From Pristionchus mayeri (lineage: Eukaryota > Nematoda > Chromadorea > Rhabditida > Neodiplogasteridae), in NCBI GenBank assembly GCA_036245805.1, contig BTRK01000006.1, positions 6,737,613-6,801,612 of the forward strand: DNA of 64,000 nt. Reading direction: 5' to 3'. Each line of letters begins with the position of its first letter. Position 1 is the first letter of the stretch. This document shows positions 11,119 through 22,758 of this stretch, piece after piece. A program made the translations under genes and the position numbers. The notes under the pieces are model-generated. The model made no database searches, had not been told where the DNA came from, and was given only the letters and a program-made list of their open reading frames with translations.

Positions 11119-12647
11119 TTCTCGACTGGTAAATTTTTCATTCACTGACTCGTGATACGCGTGGTAAATTGTTCAAATATAGTCCAAGTACTTGAAAATC
11201 TGATCAACAATTTTTGTCACCACCATCGATTTCTCAATTTTCGGGCGAAAATCTTTTGGGCAAACAATTATCTATAGATGTTTTGTTTGGATAATGTTGA
11301 ACCATGACAAGCCCCTTTCAACTTACATGTAGTCGACGCCTCATCTAAAATGAAATTTCTGAGTTTTGGGTGCCCAAATTGAACACCAATCGAGGGTGTG
11401 AAAATTGACTATTTCAAAATAAAGCAAACCCTCGCGTTTTGTTCCTAATTATACGTTTGCGTTCTTGTACCTTCATTTCCCACAATATATATGTATCGGA
11501 ACCTTCATTTAGTATTAATAACTGAATATTGGAAGAATTCATGAGTATTTTCAGCTTTGGGAGACAATGACGGGAAAGTCCGTTTGATTTCACTTTGGTA
11601 CCAGATGATGTAGAATTTAATGGGCTAGATTATAGGCATTATCGGAGCCGATACACTGAAAATTTCGGGAACGAAATCTATTTTACAGTCAAGTCGGAAT
11701 CGTTTTCAATGATTCAATTTTCGTTATTAGTGATACTTAGTGTAATTCCGAAGAGATTTCGATTTTTCAAATTTTCGACCCTATAATTGACGCATCAGAG
11801 ACCCATTCAGGTATTTGATGGTACTATGTGATACTTGAGGCTAAGGGGTCCATACACGTACAGTGTGGGCGCCTGAATCTCATTCCTAAGGAATCGTGTC
11901 CAGGAGGTAGTCCATTCTTACCGATCCGGTCTCTTAAAAAGTTGTTTCCATTCATTTTATGTTATATTATAGGATATGATAAACCTTTATGCACTCCGTT
12001 TCATTGCATAGTTTCAGCAGATCGCAACCCTTAATCTTCTCGTCTTTTCCTCGCAATACTGGAATTATATAATATACTTTTTTTTATAAAGTAAGCTTTT
12101 AAACCTACAAGATGGTGCTAGTGCCAGCAGCAGTAAATAGAGAGAGACTCCCATCTGGGAAGTAATTTGACTATTAGAATTGGACTAACATGGGACTGAC
12201 CGGAAGCCAGATCCCAATTTATTTTCTGTGGTGGCCTAACAGCCTTCAAACAACCTTTACAACGTTGTCCTATTCATCTTATATTCTTTGCTTTGAACCT
12301 AATGCTTGGAGAAGCATTGCCAGCCGTTATCACTTGTCTAAATTGTGTAATCGGTTCTGTGGTGTAGTGGATATGAGATCTGCTCGAATGCTGGGCGTCA
12401 GTGATTCAGCCCCACTCATGGTCAATATTGTTGTTCGTCTTCAAATGAGATCTTTGATCTCTACCTTTGACTTTTGATATCAATAAGCAGCGCGTTTAAC
12501 GATAATCATGCATGGAGTTCGTAGCTAACAATCATAGCCACGTAGGCTGTCCCACCACTTCATACTTCGTCCGATGCATGATTGCACTTATTGCTTCGTA
12601 TGTCGCTAATTATCATATTTAAAAAAATAAATGCATACTGTTTTCTA
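11119..12647. other. Gene-poor stretch; diverged repeat and SINE-like pieces
   Basis: 11119-11960 is a diverged direct copy of 4930-5490; the clearest part, at 11865-11940, shares CCTAAGGAATCGTGTCC and GATCCGGTCTCTTAAAA with 5406-5488. A tRNA-like head lies at about 12357-12425 (separate entry). I found no supportable gene. Confidence 0.55.
12357..12425 (+). repeat. tRNA-like SINE head (A-box present)
   Basis: TGGTGTAGTGGATATGAGA matches a pol III A-box and is followed about 35 bp later by GTGATTCAGCCCC, a degraded B-box. It aligns with the minus strand of 15692-15750, suggesting one tRNA-derived SINE family. Not a functional tRNA: the acceptor stem does not pair. Confidence 0.4.
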
Positions 12648-13863
12648 TTGGGGTGTCCGGAAAGTTCGTATAATTTTTTGTTTTTATTTTTTATTCAATG
12701 CTTTACAATTCTCAGTGACCAATGTATGCCCCCTTCTTTCTCACTACCTCCCTCCAGCGATTGGGCAGGGTCTCGATTCCTCTCTTCCAGAATGCGGGTT
12801 TCTTCGAGACCGCCCAGTTCACGAAAGCCCTCACAACTTCATTTCGATTGTTGAACTTCTTTCCTTTGCAGAAGTCAGAGAGAGAGCGGAAGCAGTGGTA
12901 GTCGCATGGGGAGAGATCCGGGGAATACGGTGGATGGGGAATCCTCTCGATCTTCAGCTCGTCCATTTTCTTCTGGGTCATCTTCGCTCGATGTGGGCGA
13001 GCATTGTCCATCAAAAGAAGAATTTTGCCCTGGTTCAGGAGTCTGGGAGGGACTCTGATCGCGACATCTTCCAGTTGTTCAGAGAAGAGGTCGGCATTGA
13101 TGCTGGTGCCAGGGGCGAGGATCTCCCAGTAGATGGGACCGAGCACTGAGAAGAAGAAGCAGAGGAGTTCCTTCTTTCCGTGCTCTTCCTTCTTCTGGAC
13201 GGGCGTGGGCTTCTCATCTGCATCCACCCATTGCAGTCTCCTCACAGGGTTATCGTACGTGATCCACTTCTCATCTGTAGCAATGATGGAATTGACCCAT
13301 CGAAGGTTGGATCTACGATGGAGTAATTCCCGACAGACTTGAACACGATTTTTCAGCTGTTCGGGGGAGAGGTCATGGGGAATCACTTGTGGGAGTTTCG
13401 GCTTCTTCACAGATCGATGGAAGATATCGGACACCGTTGATCTGGGAGTACCAGTATCCTTCTTCAACTCACGCACACTGGCCATGGGCTTGCGCTTCAG
13501 TGTGCGGAGAACGAGAGGGAGGGAGGGCGTCCAGATCGGGGTTGATCATCGAGACCAAACCCCCCTTTCTTGAAGCGGGAGAACCACTTATAGCAGAAGG
13601 GTATGGAGGTTGCGTCAGCTCCTTCCGACTGGGCCAGGGCAGAGTGGGCCTCCTTCACGGATCGGCCAAGACGGTAGTAATGAAGTAAAACTGCTCGGAG
13701 GTAGAGATGGGAGTACATCACAAGAATCAATGTAGCAACTAGGAGACTGATTAAATCCTCTCACTACTCAACGTCAGAATGATGCAATATATTGTTGACA
13801 ACTGCATTTGATCGCGAACTGATTTTTTTCCGAAGCATTATACGAACTTTCCGGACACCCCAA
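12648..13863 (-). mobile_element. Mariner element, copy 1 (inactive)
   Basis: Perfect-looking terminal inverted repeats TTGGGGTGTCCGGAAAGTTC... lie at both ends, flanked by TA (12646-12647 and 13864-13865). The transposase is on the minus strand in two frames: 13730 to about 13497 (N-terminal HTH part, LYLRAVLLHYYRLGRSVKEA) and 13485-12712 (catalytic part). Compared with the copy at 55442, a net 10 bp deletion near 13515 shifts the frame. The catalytic triad is intact as D of ATDEKW, D of MDNARPH and D of SPCDYH, with 34 residues between the last two (DD34D, mariner type). Confidence 0.95.
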
Positions 13864-13940
13864 TACGAACTTCACATATGTTTACAGTTGGTCAATCACT
13901 AAATCAAATAATATTTGACATTTCACGCTTTCACGCTAGA

Positions 13941-14480
13941 TCAGGATAGATCGGATTTAGTCGGTCGTTGTACTGTTCTGCTCAAGTCATCTCTCCAGCG
14001 TATTCTAGGCTGACCCTGGGGGCGGCTCATGTTGTAGGGGTCCACAAAGTTGACGCACTGCTCCACTGACCTAACTCCATTCATATAACCCTCAGTCTTC
14101 ATTGGGCCTTCCTTTTCAGAGCTTATTGGTGCCAATATCGCACCCTCGTCGCTGTGCTCTCGCTCTCATTCTTCCATCGGTCTCTCATTGTAGTCCCCAA
14201 CATCTTGCGCTCCATGTTCCTTGCGTTACACTAAAGAGCTCATTCTTCACTTGCAAGCAGCGCCCAGCCTTCTGACCCGTATAATACTGTAGAATAGATA
14301 CAATTAATATTCACAAGAAGAAGGCGGGATGATATCAGAATAGAAGCGAGCCAACTTCTGTGTTCGTTTTCATCAGAGTGATCGAGGGGGAGCGAGATTC
14401 TCCCACCAAAATATTTTGTCGAATGGATAAAGTTGAATTTGAGATTGTCGATGGTGATGAGAACTTGAGTAGTGTTTCAC
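13941..14480 (-). pseudogene. 3' part of a non-LTR retrotransposon (LINE) reverse transcriptase polyprotein
   Basis: Minus-strand frames, with stops and shifts, read ...STVLYGSEGWALL... then ERKMLGTTMRDRWKNE, and further on RPQGQPRIRWRDDLSR (13941-14135). That order (LYGSE-W, ER-ML, then GRPR-RWRDDL) is typical of the tail of endonuclease/RT LINE proteins. It is degenerate. It is separated from its RT core (15300-15620) by a fold-back insertion. Confidence 0.75.
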
Positions 14481-14510
14481 GCGGTTAAAATAACCGTTTA
14501 AGAAGCATTT

Positions 14511-15268
14511 ACAAGGGAACCGCACAACTGCGCGGAACTCAAACGTGTTTTAGTGTACGGCAGTCGAATACTATCCCCAAGGGGAGTCCATAGAAACTCT
14601 AACACAATTGTTTCCTAAGGACCGAAAATCGATAATCTTATTTTTACATGAAATGTGCTCTCTCAGAAAACAGAGTAATGGCCAAGATTGAAGGACCACT
14701 ACCGTCGTCGGTTTTTTTTGCGAAAAGTGGCGGGTTCGAGCCCCGAAGCTTGTCACATGGTTTGCCATATTTTTTTACTTACTCATTTCATTACCATCTC
14801 ATTATTACGGCATTGCACATCAAATTTGGAACTTCTATTCCATCATTGGACATCCAGACCGCATAAACTGGCAATAAATGAGAGTATTGCAACGTATGTT
14901 TTGAGATGAAACAACACAAGTGGAAGGAGAAGAAGATAAAAAGTGTGGGAACATGCAGCGATGGCTATAAAAAAAGGGCAAAACATGTGGCAAGCTTCGG
15001 GGCTCGAACCCGCAACTTTTTGTAAAAAGAACCGTAGCACTACCGACTGAGCCAGGGGACTAGACGGTAGAGGGCCTTCAATCTTTGATCATTACTCTGT
15101 GTTCTGAGAGAGCAAATTTCATGTAAAAATAAAATTATCGATTTTAGGTCCTTAGGAAACAATTATCCAATCATGTTAGAGATTCCATGGACTCCCTTTG
15201 GGGATAGTATTCGTCTACCGTACAATAAAATACGTTTGAGTTCCGCGTAGTTATGCGGTTCCCTTGCA
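14511..15268. mobile_element. tRNA-containing fold-back element nested in the LINE relic
   Basis: Arms of roughly 270-300 bp start ACAAGGGAACCGC and end GCGGTTCCCTTG. They pair through GAGTTCCGCG, the ACTATCCCCAAGGGGAGTCC block and a block containing GGGTTCGAGCCCCGAAGCTTG. The right arm holds a full tRNA-like unit. The left arm has lost about 27 bp covering its A-box. The loop (about 14770-14975) is unique. Confidence 0.85.
14988..15060 (-). tRNA. tRNA-like pseudogene / pol III promoter unit
   Basis: On the minus strand, TGGCTCAGTCGG matches the A-box consensus and GGGTTCGAGCCCC the B-box. The T-stem pairs (CGGGG-type), and the unit ends ...GCTTGCCA. The acceptor stem does not pair with its 5' end (GTCCCCT against AAGCTTG), so a functional tRNA is unlikely. 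It is best read as the tRNA-derived head of a mobile element. Confidence 0.5.
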
Positions 15269-15620
15269 ACTTCCAACCCGACGAGTTCGCGAGCCTCCGC
15301 TAACTTAACATTCGTCGCAGTTCTGGTCTCGATTGAGCTATCACTGCGACATCATCCGCGTACTCGAGGTGGCACAGATTTCTCCCGTGAATGCTGAGCC
15401 TCTCACTCTCCCTATCGATCTCGTTCATGGCTGAGCGAAGGAAGGCGTTGAACACGGAAGAATGCCGCTTTGGCAATCTTCTGATCGTTAAAGTGACAAG
15501 ATATTTCGTGCATTCGGATGAGGGTTGACGAAGGCTCGTAGAGACGGCGGAGGAGGTGGAGAGGGTAGGATGGATACAGTTAAACACGCGGAGCATTGCT
15601 AACGTGAATAAAAAGAACAA
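15265..15620 (-). pseudogene. LINE reverse-transcriptase fragment with YADD motif
   Basis: The minus-strand frame shows FNAFLRSAMNEIDRE... followed by HLEYADDVAVIAQSRPEL. YADD is the catalytic motif C of reverse transcriptase, and the preceding FNAxLRxAM and following xIAxSxxEL fit non-LTR RTs. It is truncated on both sides, and the frame breaks just after the motif, where the fold-back at 14511-15268 begins. It joins logically with the tail fragment at 13941-14480. Confidence 0.8.
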
Positions 15621-17382
15621 GCTTCAAAAGTGGAGTTCAAAGATCAAATTTTCAAATTGACAAAAATGATGCACGAAGGGTGGATTCGAGCCTCCAACTT
15701 CCAGTCCTTGGGCAGATCTCACTGCCGCCACACCAAGGTTTCGGTTGAAAGGGGGTGAAATAGATAAGAGTGATAACTAGCAATTCAGCTCCAAAAATTG
15801 TAAAAGTTGTTTGAGGTTCCCTTGTAGACTCCTACCCACCACATGAAAAGTATGCAATTTAGATATCTGAGTTCCTGCCAATCTTATGTAACCACTAATT
15901 AGTCGCCAATTAGCGAGTTGCATGCAGGTAAATTAGTATACAATTTACGAGACTGATATTTTGATGACAATTACTGAACTATTTCACATAAAATACGAAG
16001 AAAATAAGCCAAAAGTACCTCCGGCAGGCGCGAATCGACCAGCCGACGCGAGAGAAAAGAGAAGGAGTGAATGGAGAAGGAGAGGGAGGAGAGGACAATG
16101 GATAATTAGAAATGAAATATGACCTTTCAGTTCAAAATTGGTTGAACTTTTGACCTCGAACGTGCGAATTGAAAACGACATTTGATATTTTCAAGAGTGA
16201 AACCAGACTCGATCCAGAGCTGTCATTGAACTTTGAGCGTACACGTTCCAATTTCTCTAAAATGCATCCATGACACTTTAAATATGATAATATATGATTC
16301 GACTGCTCGCTGCTATAACCCATTTTCTTATATTTGATAGGCTCATTCAACTGTTTTGTGTAGTACTCTTTTTTTACATTTTGTATTAGTGCTCCTCTTC
16401 AAGTTGGGGGGAAATAGCTCATTCGCGTCGAAAATCCCAGTCAGGAGTATCTCGAATAATGTTTCGGCATTGTAGTGTTCACCGTAATATAGCAACCGTA
16501 CAAGGAGGAAATAAATTCTACCTTCTCAGATTGTCTGCGAAATCACGCAACTTTCTGCACAATCAACATATCCATAGCTTCATCCTCCTTGTTTCAGGAC
16601 AAAAAAAATTATGCAAATAATATTGTGTTATTGGAGAAGGTGTAATGCGTGTTTAATGGAGGACTGTCAGCAAACTTTAACTTTTGACGATACGATATCC
16701 GTCGCATAACACTCTCCAACCATAATAAATTCTGAAAAATGCATGTCAATGTTTCAACATTAATTCGCGCTGCCTTCAATTGTCTGAGTGACGTGGATGC
16801 TTGAGGGACAGAGTTAGTGCGGAAATTCAAAAAAAAATCTTGACTTGAAATATTAGAACTGTCTCGCACGCATTAAATTGTTACCTTGTTTGTTCACGAC
16901 ATATGTCAAATTTCCAGAAAACATTCGCTTCGAGACCAGTCACGAGAGAGCATGTATATTCGCGAGAGAATTCTATTTATCTCTGCGCTATCTCATCTCT
17001 CGCCCTCCTCCCAATTTCCAAGAGTGCGAATCCCAGTGGCATCCCTCCTTTAAAATTTCGAATATAGTGACAGATGCATTTGCTGTCGATTCAAAAATCG
17101 CAAGCATCCTGTCTGTCCCTTCCCATCTTCATGCATTTACGTCACACACATTCTCGACTTAAGTTTATTGGCTTCAGCCTCTCGTTTATTACACCAATTG
17201 TTTTCATGAATCTGTATAGATTAACAATTTATGATTTTTAACGAATCTGATGAATTTTGATTTCAATATTCCCTGGCTATCTTCTTTGCGTTTATATCAT
17301 TTTTCCACTTATTTCTAAATCATAGAAAATTTACGATTATAATTTTGCGCTCTTCAAACGTCTACCTTATCGTTTGCAGATA
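15621..17382. other. Gene-poor stretch upstream of the F-box gene
   Basis: I see no supportable gene. A tRNA-like SINE remnant lies on the minus strand at 15692-15750 (A-box-like TGGTGTGGCGGCAGTG, B-box-like GGCTCGAATCC). Open stretches such as 16878-17162 lack protein-like composition or motifs. Confidence 0.5.
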
Positions 17383-19250
17383 ATGCCCCAGAAGCGGAAG
17401 AATGCACCAAACAAGTCCGATCGAAAAGTCAAAGCTGTCAAACTGCAAGAAGAGGTCCCGGCAAATACTTTGGATACGCTGCCCCATGTGCCAACGGAGA
17501 TGATCTGCTCGATCCTTTCTTCCGAAGAGCAATGGAGCGCTCTAACGGCAATGATAAGGGTGAGAAACCGTTTTGGTTGTTTCGTTTAAGAAATTAAATT
17601 GACTCCGTGGGTTCGGAACCAGTGATCGGTAGGTCTATTGGTGAACTGCTGAAAGTGGTTGCACATAATCTAGGACCGTATGCACTAGTGATGCCAAATC
17701 GGCGCGCGCTCTCCTCGTTTCACACGCTCACTCGCCGGTCAGAAAGAGCGAGAGAGCGTGTGAAACGAGGAGAGCGAGCGCCGTTTTGGCATCACTAGTA
17801 TGCACCACCATGGACAGAACAACTTCGAATTGGTCTCCGGCGGCTTCCTTGTCATAAGAGAATTATATTGACCGCATTGATATAGGATGTGAGAGTGCAT
17901 GTCTATTCAAGTTATCCTACCCCTGCCGTATCCTGTCTTCGGGTGGGTACGGCACTACCTTATGGTCTCTCGCATCCCACCTTCGATTGCGTCCCAAGTG
18001 ATTCGATTCCCCCCATGAACAACGTGCCTTCCAGAAAAAGTGCGTGAAAATAGTGCATTTAAACAGTGGAATTTGCAATGCTCGAACTATCGATAGTTCT
18101 TATCTTGAAGGATAACCATTTATAGGGCAATAGAAGGTGCAAGGCTATGGTTGATTCGTATTTCGCTCTGAAGTCTAACGTTCCTCCAATAAACGCTATC
18201 CGCCTTCTCGACATGGCTGACGTGAGCTTTCCAAAGTTTTATTAAATATCACCTTGGGTGCATCGACTTGAGATCGTTTGATGTAAGCCCGCCATTAACA
18301 TACTGTGTTTTTTTCAGTTCCGTCGTAGTAGTTTCAACGTGGAGATTACTATTCGCAAAGACACTTTGGCTTTGCGTCCTCATCTTAACAACCTCCGGCA
18401 CAGAATAATTGAAAAATGGATCCATTCCGACGAGGTGAGAGTGACAAGAGATGAGAGTGTTCTCGACGAGAGAAAAAGGGTTCTCGTGGGATAATAGATA
18501 TTATATTTATTAACAAAGCCAACTCCGTAGAAAAAGTAATTATTCTTTACAGGAAGTCTCATTCCTTGTTGGTGTGAGAAACAGGAAAGATCCCATAGTG
18601 GAATACATCACGGAGGCAATTGATACTCATGTGAAATATTTCTCCATAGAGAGTCTGAGAAGTGTGGAGGATTTGCTCTTCATTAGCAGAATGCTCGGTG
18701 CAGGACCCTCCTTCGATGCGTTCCATATATTTCGCATTGAGTGCGGTATCAATGACGAGATTATGTGAGTTATTTGATTTAGCGTTGCACTATTGCAATC
18801 ATTGTTTATAGCGTCGAATTGCTGTCAATGATGGACAAGAACCAGAGTTCAACGTTCACCATGTGCAATTTTGATTTGAAATTTACACATCGTATAGAGG
18901 ACTCTCTTGGTATCATTTAATAATTACATATTTATATCACGTTGGTGCAAAAATTAATATATAACTAATTTTACGATTTTTCCTCCATTTTCTGACATAT
19001 CTCGAATCTCTAAGATGCGAGATAGACAATTTATAAATTTAATTCAGGAGCATATTTGATGAGTATCTCGGAATGCACGACGAAAGGCTATATTGGATCA
19101 ACAAGAATATATAATTCCATCGAAATGTTAAACATCGAAGATGACACGTGGAAAAGAATTGCAAGAACTTTAAATGTTGCCAGACCTCAGTTCCGGTTCA
19201 ATTTTATTACAAAACCATCTTCAAAATATTTATGCTGGACAAGGGTGTGA
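17383..19250 (+). CDS. F-box-type protein, six exons
   Basis: Exons 17383-17559, 18126-18221, 18318-18434, 18553-18764, 18812-18909 and 19048-19250, all with canonical GT..AG borders and agreeing phases. After a basic N-terminus (MPQKRKNAPNKSDRK) the segment LPHVPTEMICSILSS...ALTAMIR, continued across intron 1 by GNRRCKAMVDSYFAL, has the spacing of an F-box: LP-x-E at its start and a late R-x-C-x-x-M/V. F-box proteins bind Skp1 and bring substrates to SCF ubiquitin ligases. The 300-residue remainder has no motif I recognise. In the last exon a second frame (SIFDEYLGMHDERLYW, stop at 19114) also looks protein-like, so the C-terminus is uncertain. Intron 1 carries a hairpin MITE. Confidence 0.65.
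17686..17797. mobile_element. TA-flanked hairpin MITE (GTGATGCCAAA type)
   Basis: TA at 17686-17687 and 17796-17797. Ends GTGATGCC...GGCATCAC. Long paired arms around CGTTTCACACGCTC and GAGCGTGTGAAACG, with CGCCGGTCAG at the centre. It lies in intron 1 of the F-box gene. A half copy of the left arm is at about 60115-60160. Confidence 0.9.
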
Positions 19251-19756
19251 CTGTGAATTTAGAACCATATCATGTCTATACTTAACACGAAGGTCAAGTA
19301 TCACAGAGAGGTACTGTAACACCTCATTGATTATTGATTTTGTAAACTAATACACTATCGAAACTGGTAATTGAGTTATTGTGATAAAGATTGCACCGAG
19401 CTTTGTGTTCTCTTCTTTTCGCCGTTGTCTTGCTTGGATCGTCACATTTCCCCTCAGATTCATAAAAGGTAAAGGTAAAGGTACATCCCGTCTTCCAGAC
19501 TGTGCTCGCGGGAGAACACTGCTAGGCTAGTGTTAATTTGGGCGGATTCAGTCTGGAGTGCCCACCTTTCGCCAGATCTATCTGGGTGATCAAGTCACGA
19601 CTACCAATTCCCCGTCCCCAATGGGCAGGCGCCTGGCAAGGCTTTGGTGTGGCGGAGACGGTGTCACGATTCCGATTCATACTCATAATTCAAAGTATCA
19701 CATATTCTGAATTGCAGCCTCTTTTCAATTCTAGACGATATCCACCTCAAAAACTA
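19115..19756. other. Spacer with one SINE-like repeat
   Basis: Apart from the end of the last F-box exon, the only structure is a GGTAAAGGTAAAGGTAC-headed repeat at about 19467-19600 (separate entry). Confidence 0.5.
19467..19680 (+). repeat. SINE-like repeat with GGTAAAGGTAAAGGTAC head
   Basis: Head GGTAAAGGTAAAGGTAC, then ATCCCGTCTTC, CTCGCGGGAGAACACTGC and CAGTCTGGAGTGCCCAC. Other copies: 35178-35245 (minus), 42797-42850, 62751-62850, and a fragment at about 34797-34823. It extends toward a GGTGTGGCGGAGACGG block that may be an A-box relic. Confidence 0.7.
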
Positions 19757-21129
19757 TTAGGTTGTTGCAAAAGTCTTGCGTTTTTTTTTGATATTTTGCA
19801 TTCCGTCTTCCTTTTAATTTGACTGATGAACTTCCAAAAATTGATTACTAATGAGGCCTTGTAAACTCATTCATATGCGCACCCTATCGGCATTGCCCAA
19901 TCGGGGAGGCGAGGACAGGACTAAGTTAAAGTTGCGAAAATTTATCCATCGAAAACGACACATTTCTCAATATTATGTTTCCTCTGAAGCATGAATGGTC
20001 AATTTCTGATGGTTATATGAGCCCGGTTGAGTAAGAATCAAACAAGGTCTGGCACAGCAAATTTTCGAAGAAAGGGGTTCTCGAGGATGCTGATCATCAT
20101 GGTCAACTTCATTTTGCACCATCTCGACCGGTTGAGCCAGGCTGCATGTAGGCTGCATCTACGTTTTTGTCGATAACTCTGCAACCGATTGAAGAATCAC
20201 CTTCAAATTTGAACAGTGGGTAATTCTCACTACCTTTAATCCGATTTTTGTTAATTCTTTAATGTTCTTAATTTTTAAAAATATGAAAAGTTGGTTCTTG
20301 AATAGAAAGAATTAGTACGGTCAATGAAATACATAGAAAGGTGCGCCATATTATGAGGATCATTTTTCGGATACATAGTAGGGAAAAAAGCTAATCACTT
20401 TTTTGCTACGATTAGTTTTCTGATTCATTTTCCACACTTCACCGTGCTGAACGAATGGTAAATGAGCAATTAGAATGAGTTTCACGGCCACATGTACCCT
20501 CCTCGTCACTCGCCACGAGATAAATAGATCTGAGAGTATAGTTGGCAGTGAAACTCAATCTCATTTCCCACTTTCCTCCCAATTAGCGCGGCGAAGAGTG
20601 GAAAATGCATCAAGATTCAAATTTTCTAAAACGAGAAAGATGCAGTCGCCAATATTTTTTCTGCGTATGAAGCCTCTTGGTGGTTGAATATAGCGCACTC
20701 ATAGTGGAGCCTATATGGTTGGCCTTCGATGCAAAAAATCCGAAGAAATTTCATGTAACCAGAATCTACAGCATATTTTCAATAGCATGTAATTCGGTCC
20801 AATCTTAATCGAGAAAAAGTTGAAACATATTTTCTAAAAGGGTATACATGATACTTCCCAGACATCAGTCTGTGCAGGTTTCGTGAATTTTGCCGGTAAA
20901 TATCCAGTAAGATACATTTAATGTAAAATTTTGAGAAAAAATTCTAATTGGGCTCATCATAATTTATTGCGTTGATCGCGATATCGGATTGATTGAAATG
21001 TATGCATGTAAAGTACAAGCATACCTCTAAACACTGCTATGTTTGTTAGTCATTGTGATTTGTGACAAAAGAATTATGATAGTTCAAAGTACGGACACAA
21101 AAAACCGCAAGACTTTTGCAACAACCTAA
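19757..21129. mobile_element. Non-autonomous mariner-type element
   Basis: Terminal inverted repeats TTAGGTTGTTGCAAAAGTCT... and its complement, flanked by TA at 19755-19756 and 21130-21131. At about 1.37 kb it is of autonomous size, but I see no transposase motifs. Instead it contains a nested TATGAGCC-type repeat (about 20015-20160). The end sequence is distinct from that of the three mariners at 12.6, 33.4 and 55.4 kb. Confidence 0.85.
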
Positions 21130-21407
21130 TATTTCCCATCGCACCAACGGCTTGCCAACTAAATCAATTTATCATATCAGGAAACAGTTGTTTTCAGATG
21201 AGGATTGATTGATATTGCTGTGGAAGCATTAAAGTGCACCTCAGAAGAAGTTTTTTTAAATTCCGAAATGTACTTTGTATTTCGCATGTGTACTTGTAAA
21301 ATGATAGATCTCTACGTGACAATAAATAATAATAACATCCATCGTAAATTACAATAATTTGTATCCCTGTATTGGAACCTGTGATCAAATCAAATCGTGT
21401 TCAATTC

Positions 21408-22758
21408 TACAGTCGCACCGGAAAGTCACCGTACACTTTTTGAATGTGTTGTATCTTTTTGCCCAGGAAATGCATAATTCTGGCACTCAGGTATGATGTA
21501 CCAAATCCATAGGAGATTATGATCATGGTATTATGGTATGACGTCATCGCATAGTTATTGCGTAGTGATGACGCAATCAATCTGCACTTTTTCAAAACGG
21601 CATTATTCTTACATAGATTTTTTCCTGCTCGCCATACTTTCTATGATTGGAGATATGACCGAGGCCTACCCAGAATAATTTTTTGAAGGTGATGCTCGGT
21701 CGCACATTTGCTGCAGCGAAGCTGCAAACACAGGATCTGAAATTCGGAACTCGGCTTCTAGAGTAGCTAGAGACCCGTTCAAAGCATCAAAATGATCGTC
21801 ATCACGATTACACATGATACTGGGAATATGAATACGATATCTCATAATTTGCCCTCAGGGCATCAAAAAATCACTTTTTTGCATGACCATTTTTTGGACA
21901 TCCATAACTTTAAGGAAAAGTTTGGTAAAAATCTGATTTTTATCTGGTAATGTTCAAAATGTATTGAGTAAATGAATTCCAACTTTTTAAAGCGTTTGGA
22001 TATCTTTCCGGGCCGCGGCGTGCGTTTTTCGGAGGTATACTAGGGTCTTGAAACACCTTGTTTACCCCTATGGACGAGAGAGTGCAGACGACGAGAGTGC
22101 GTAAAAAGGGTGATTCCCGACCCTAGTATACCTCGGAAAGACGCACGCCGCGGCCCGGAAAGATATCCAAACGCTTTAAAAAGTTGGAATTCAGTTACTC
22201 AATACATTTTGAACATTACCAGATAAAAATCAGATTTTTACCAAACTTTTCCTTAAAGTTATGGATGTCCAACAAATGGTCATGCAGAAAAGTGATTTTT
22301 TGATGCCCTGAGGGCAAATTATGAGATATCGTATTCATATTCTCAGTATCATGTGTAATCGTGATGACGATCATTTTGATGCTTTGAACGGGTCTCTAGC
22401 TACTCTAGAAGCCGAGTTCCGAATTTCAGATCCTGTTTTTGCAGCTTCGCTGCAGCAAATGTGCGACCGAGCAGCACCTTCAAAAAATTATTCTGGGTAG
22501 GCCTCGGTCATATCTCCAATCACAGAAAGTATGGCGAACAGGAAAAAATCTATGTAAGAATAATGCCGTTTTGAAAAAGTGCAGATTGATTGCGTCATCA
22601 CTACGCAATAACTATGCGATGACGTCATACCTTAATACCACGTTCATAATCTCCTATGGATTTGGTACATCATGCCTGAGTGCCAGAATGATGCATTTCC
22701 TGGGCAAAAATATACAACACATTCAAAAAGTGTACGGTGACTTTCCGGCGCGACTGTA
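21408..22758. repeat. 1.35 kb hairpin, arms about 640 bp
   Basis: Starts TACAGTCGCACCGGAAAGTC and ends with the complement. The small loop lies near 22060-22110, inside CTAGTATACCTC/GAGGTATACTAG arms. The outer 190 bp is homologous to the centre of the 4.35 kb palindrome (6650-6795), and a solo diverged arm is at about 39970-40390. Confidence 0.9.

Noticed and set aside
15692..15750. Functional tRNA gene on the minus strand
   Set aside because: A- and B-box resemblance only; no acceptor-stem pairing or clear anticodon loop.
16878..17162. 94-codon plus-strand ORF
   Set aside because: No motif, no splice context and composition like random AT-rich sequence.
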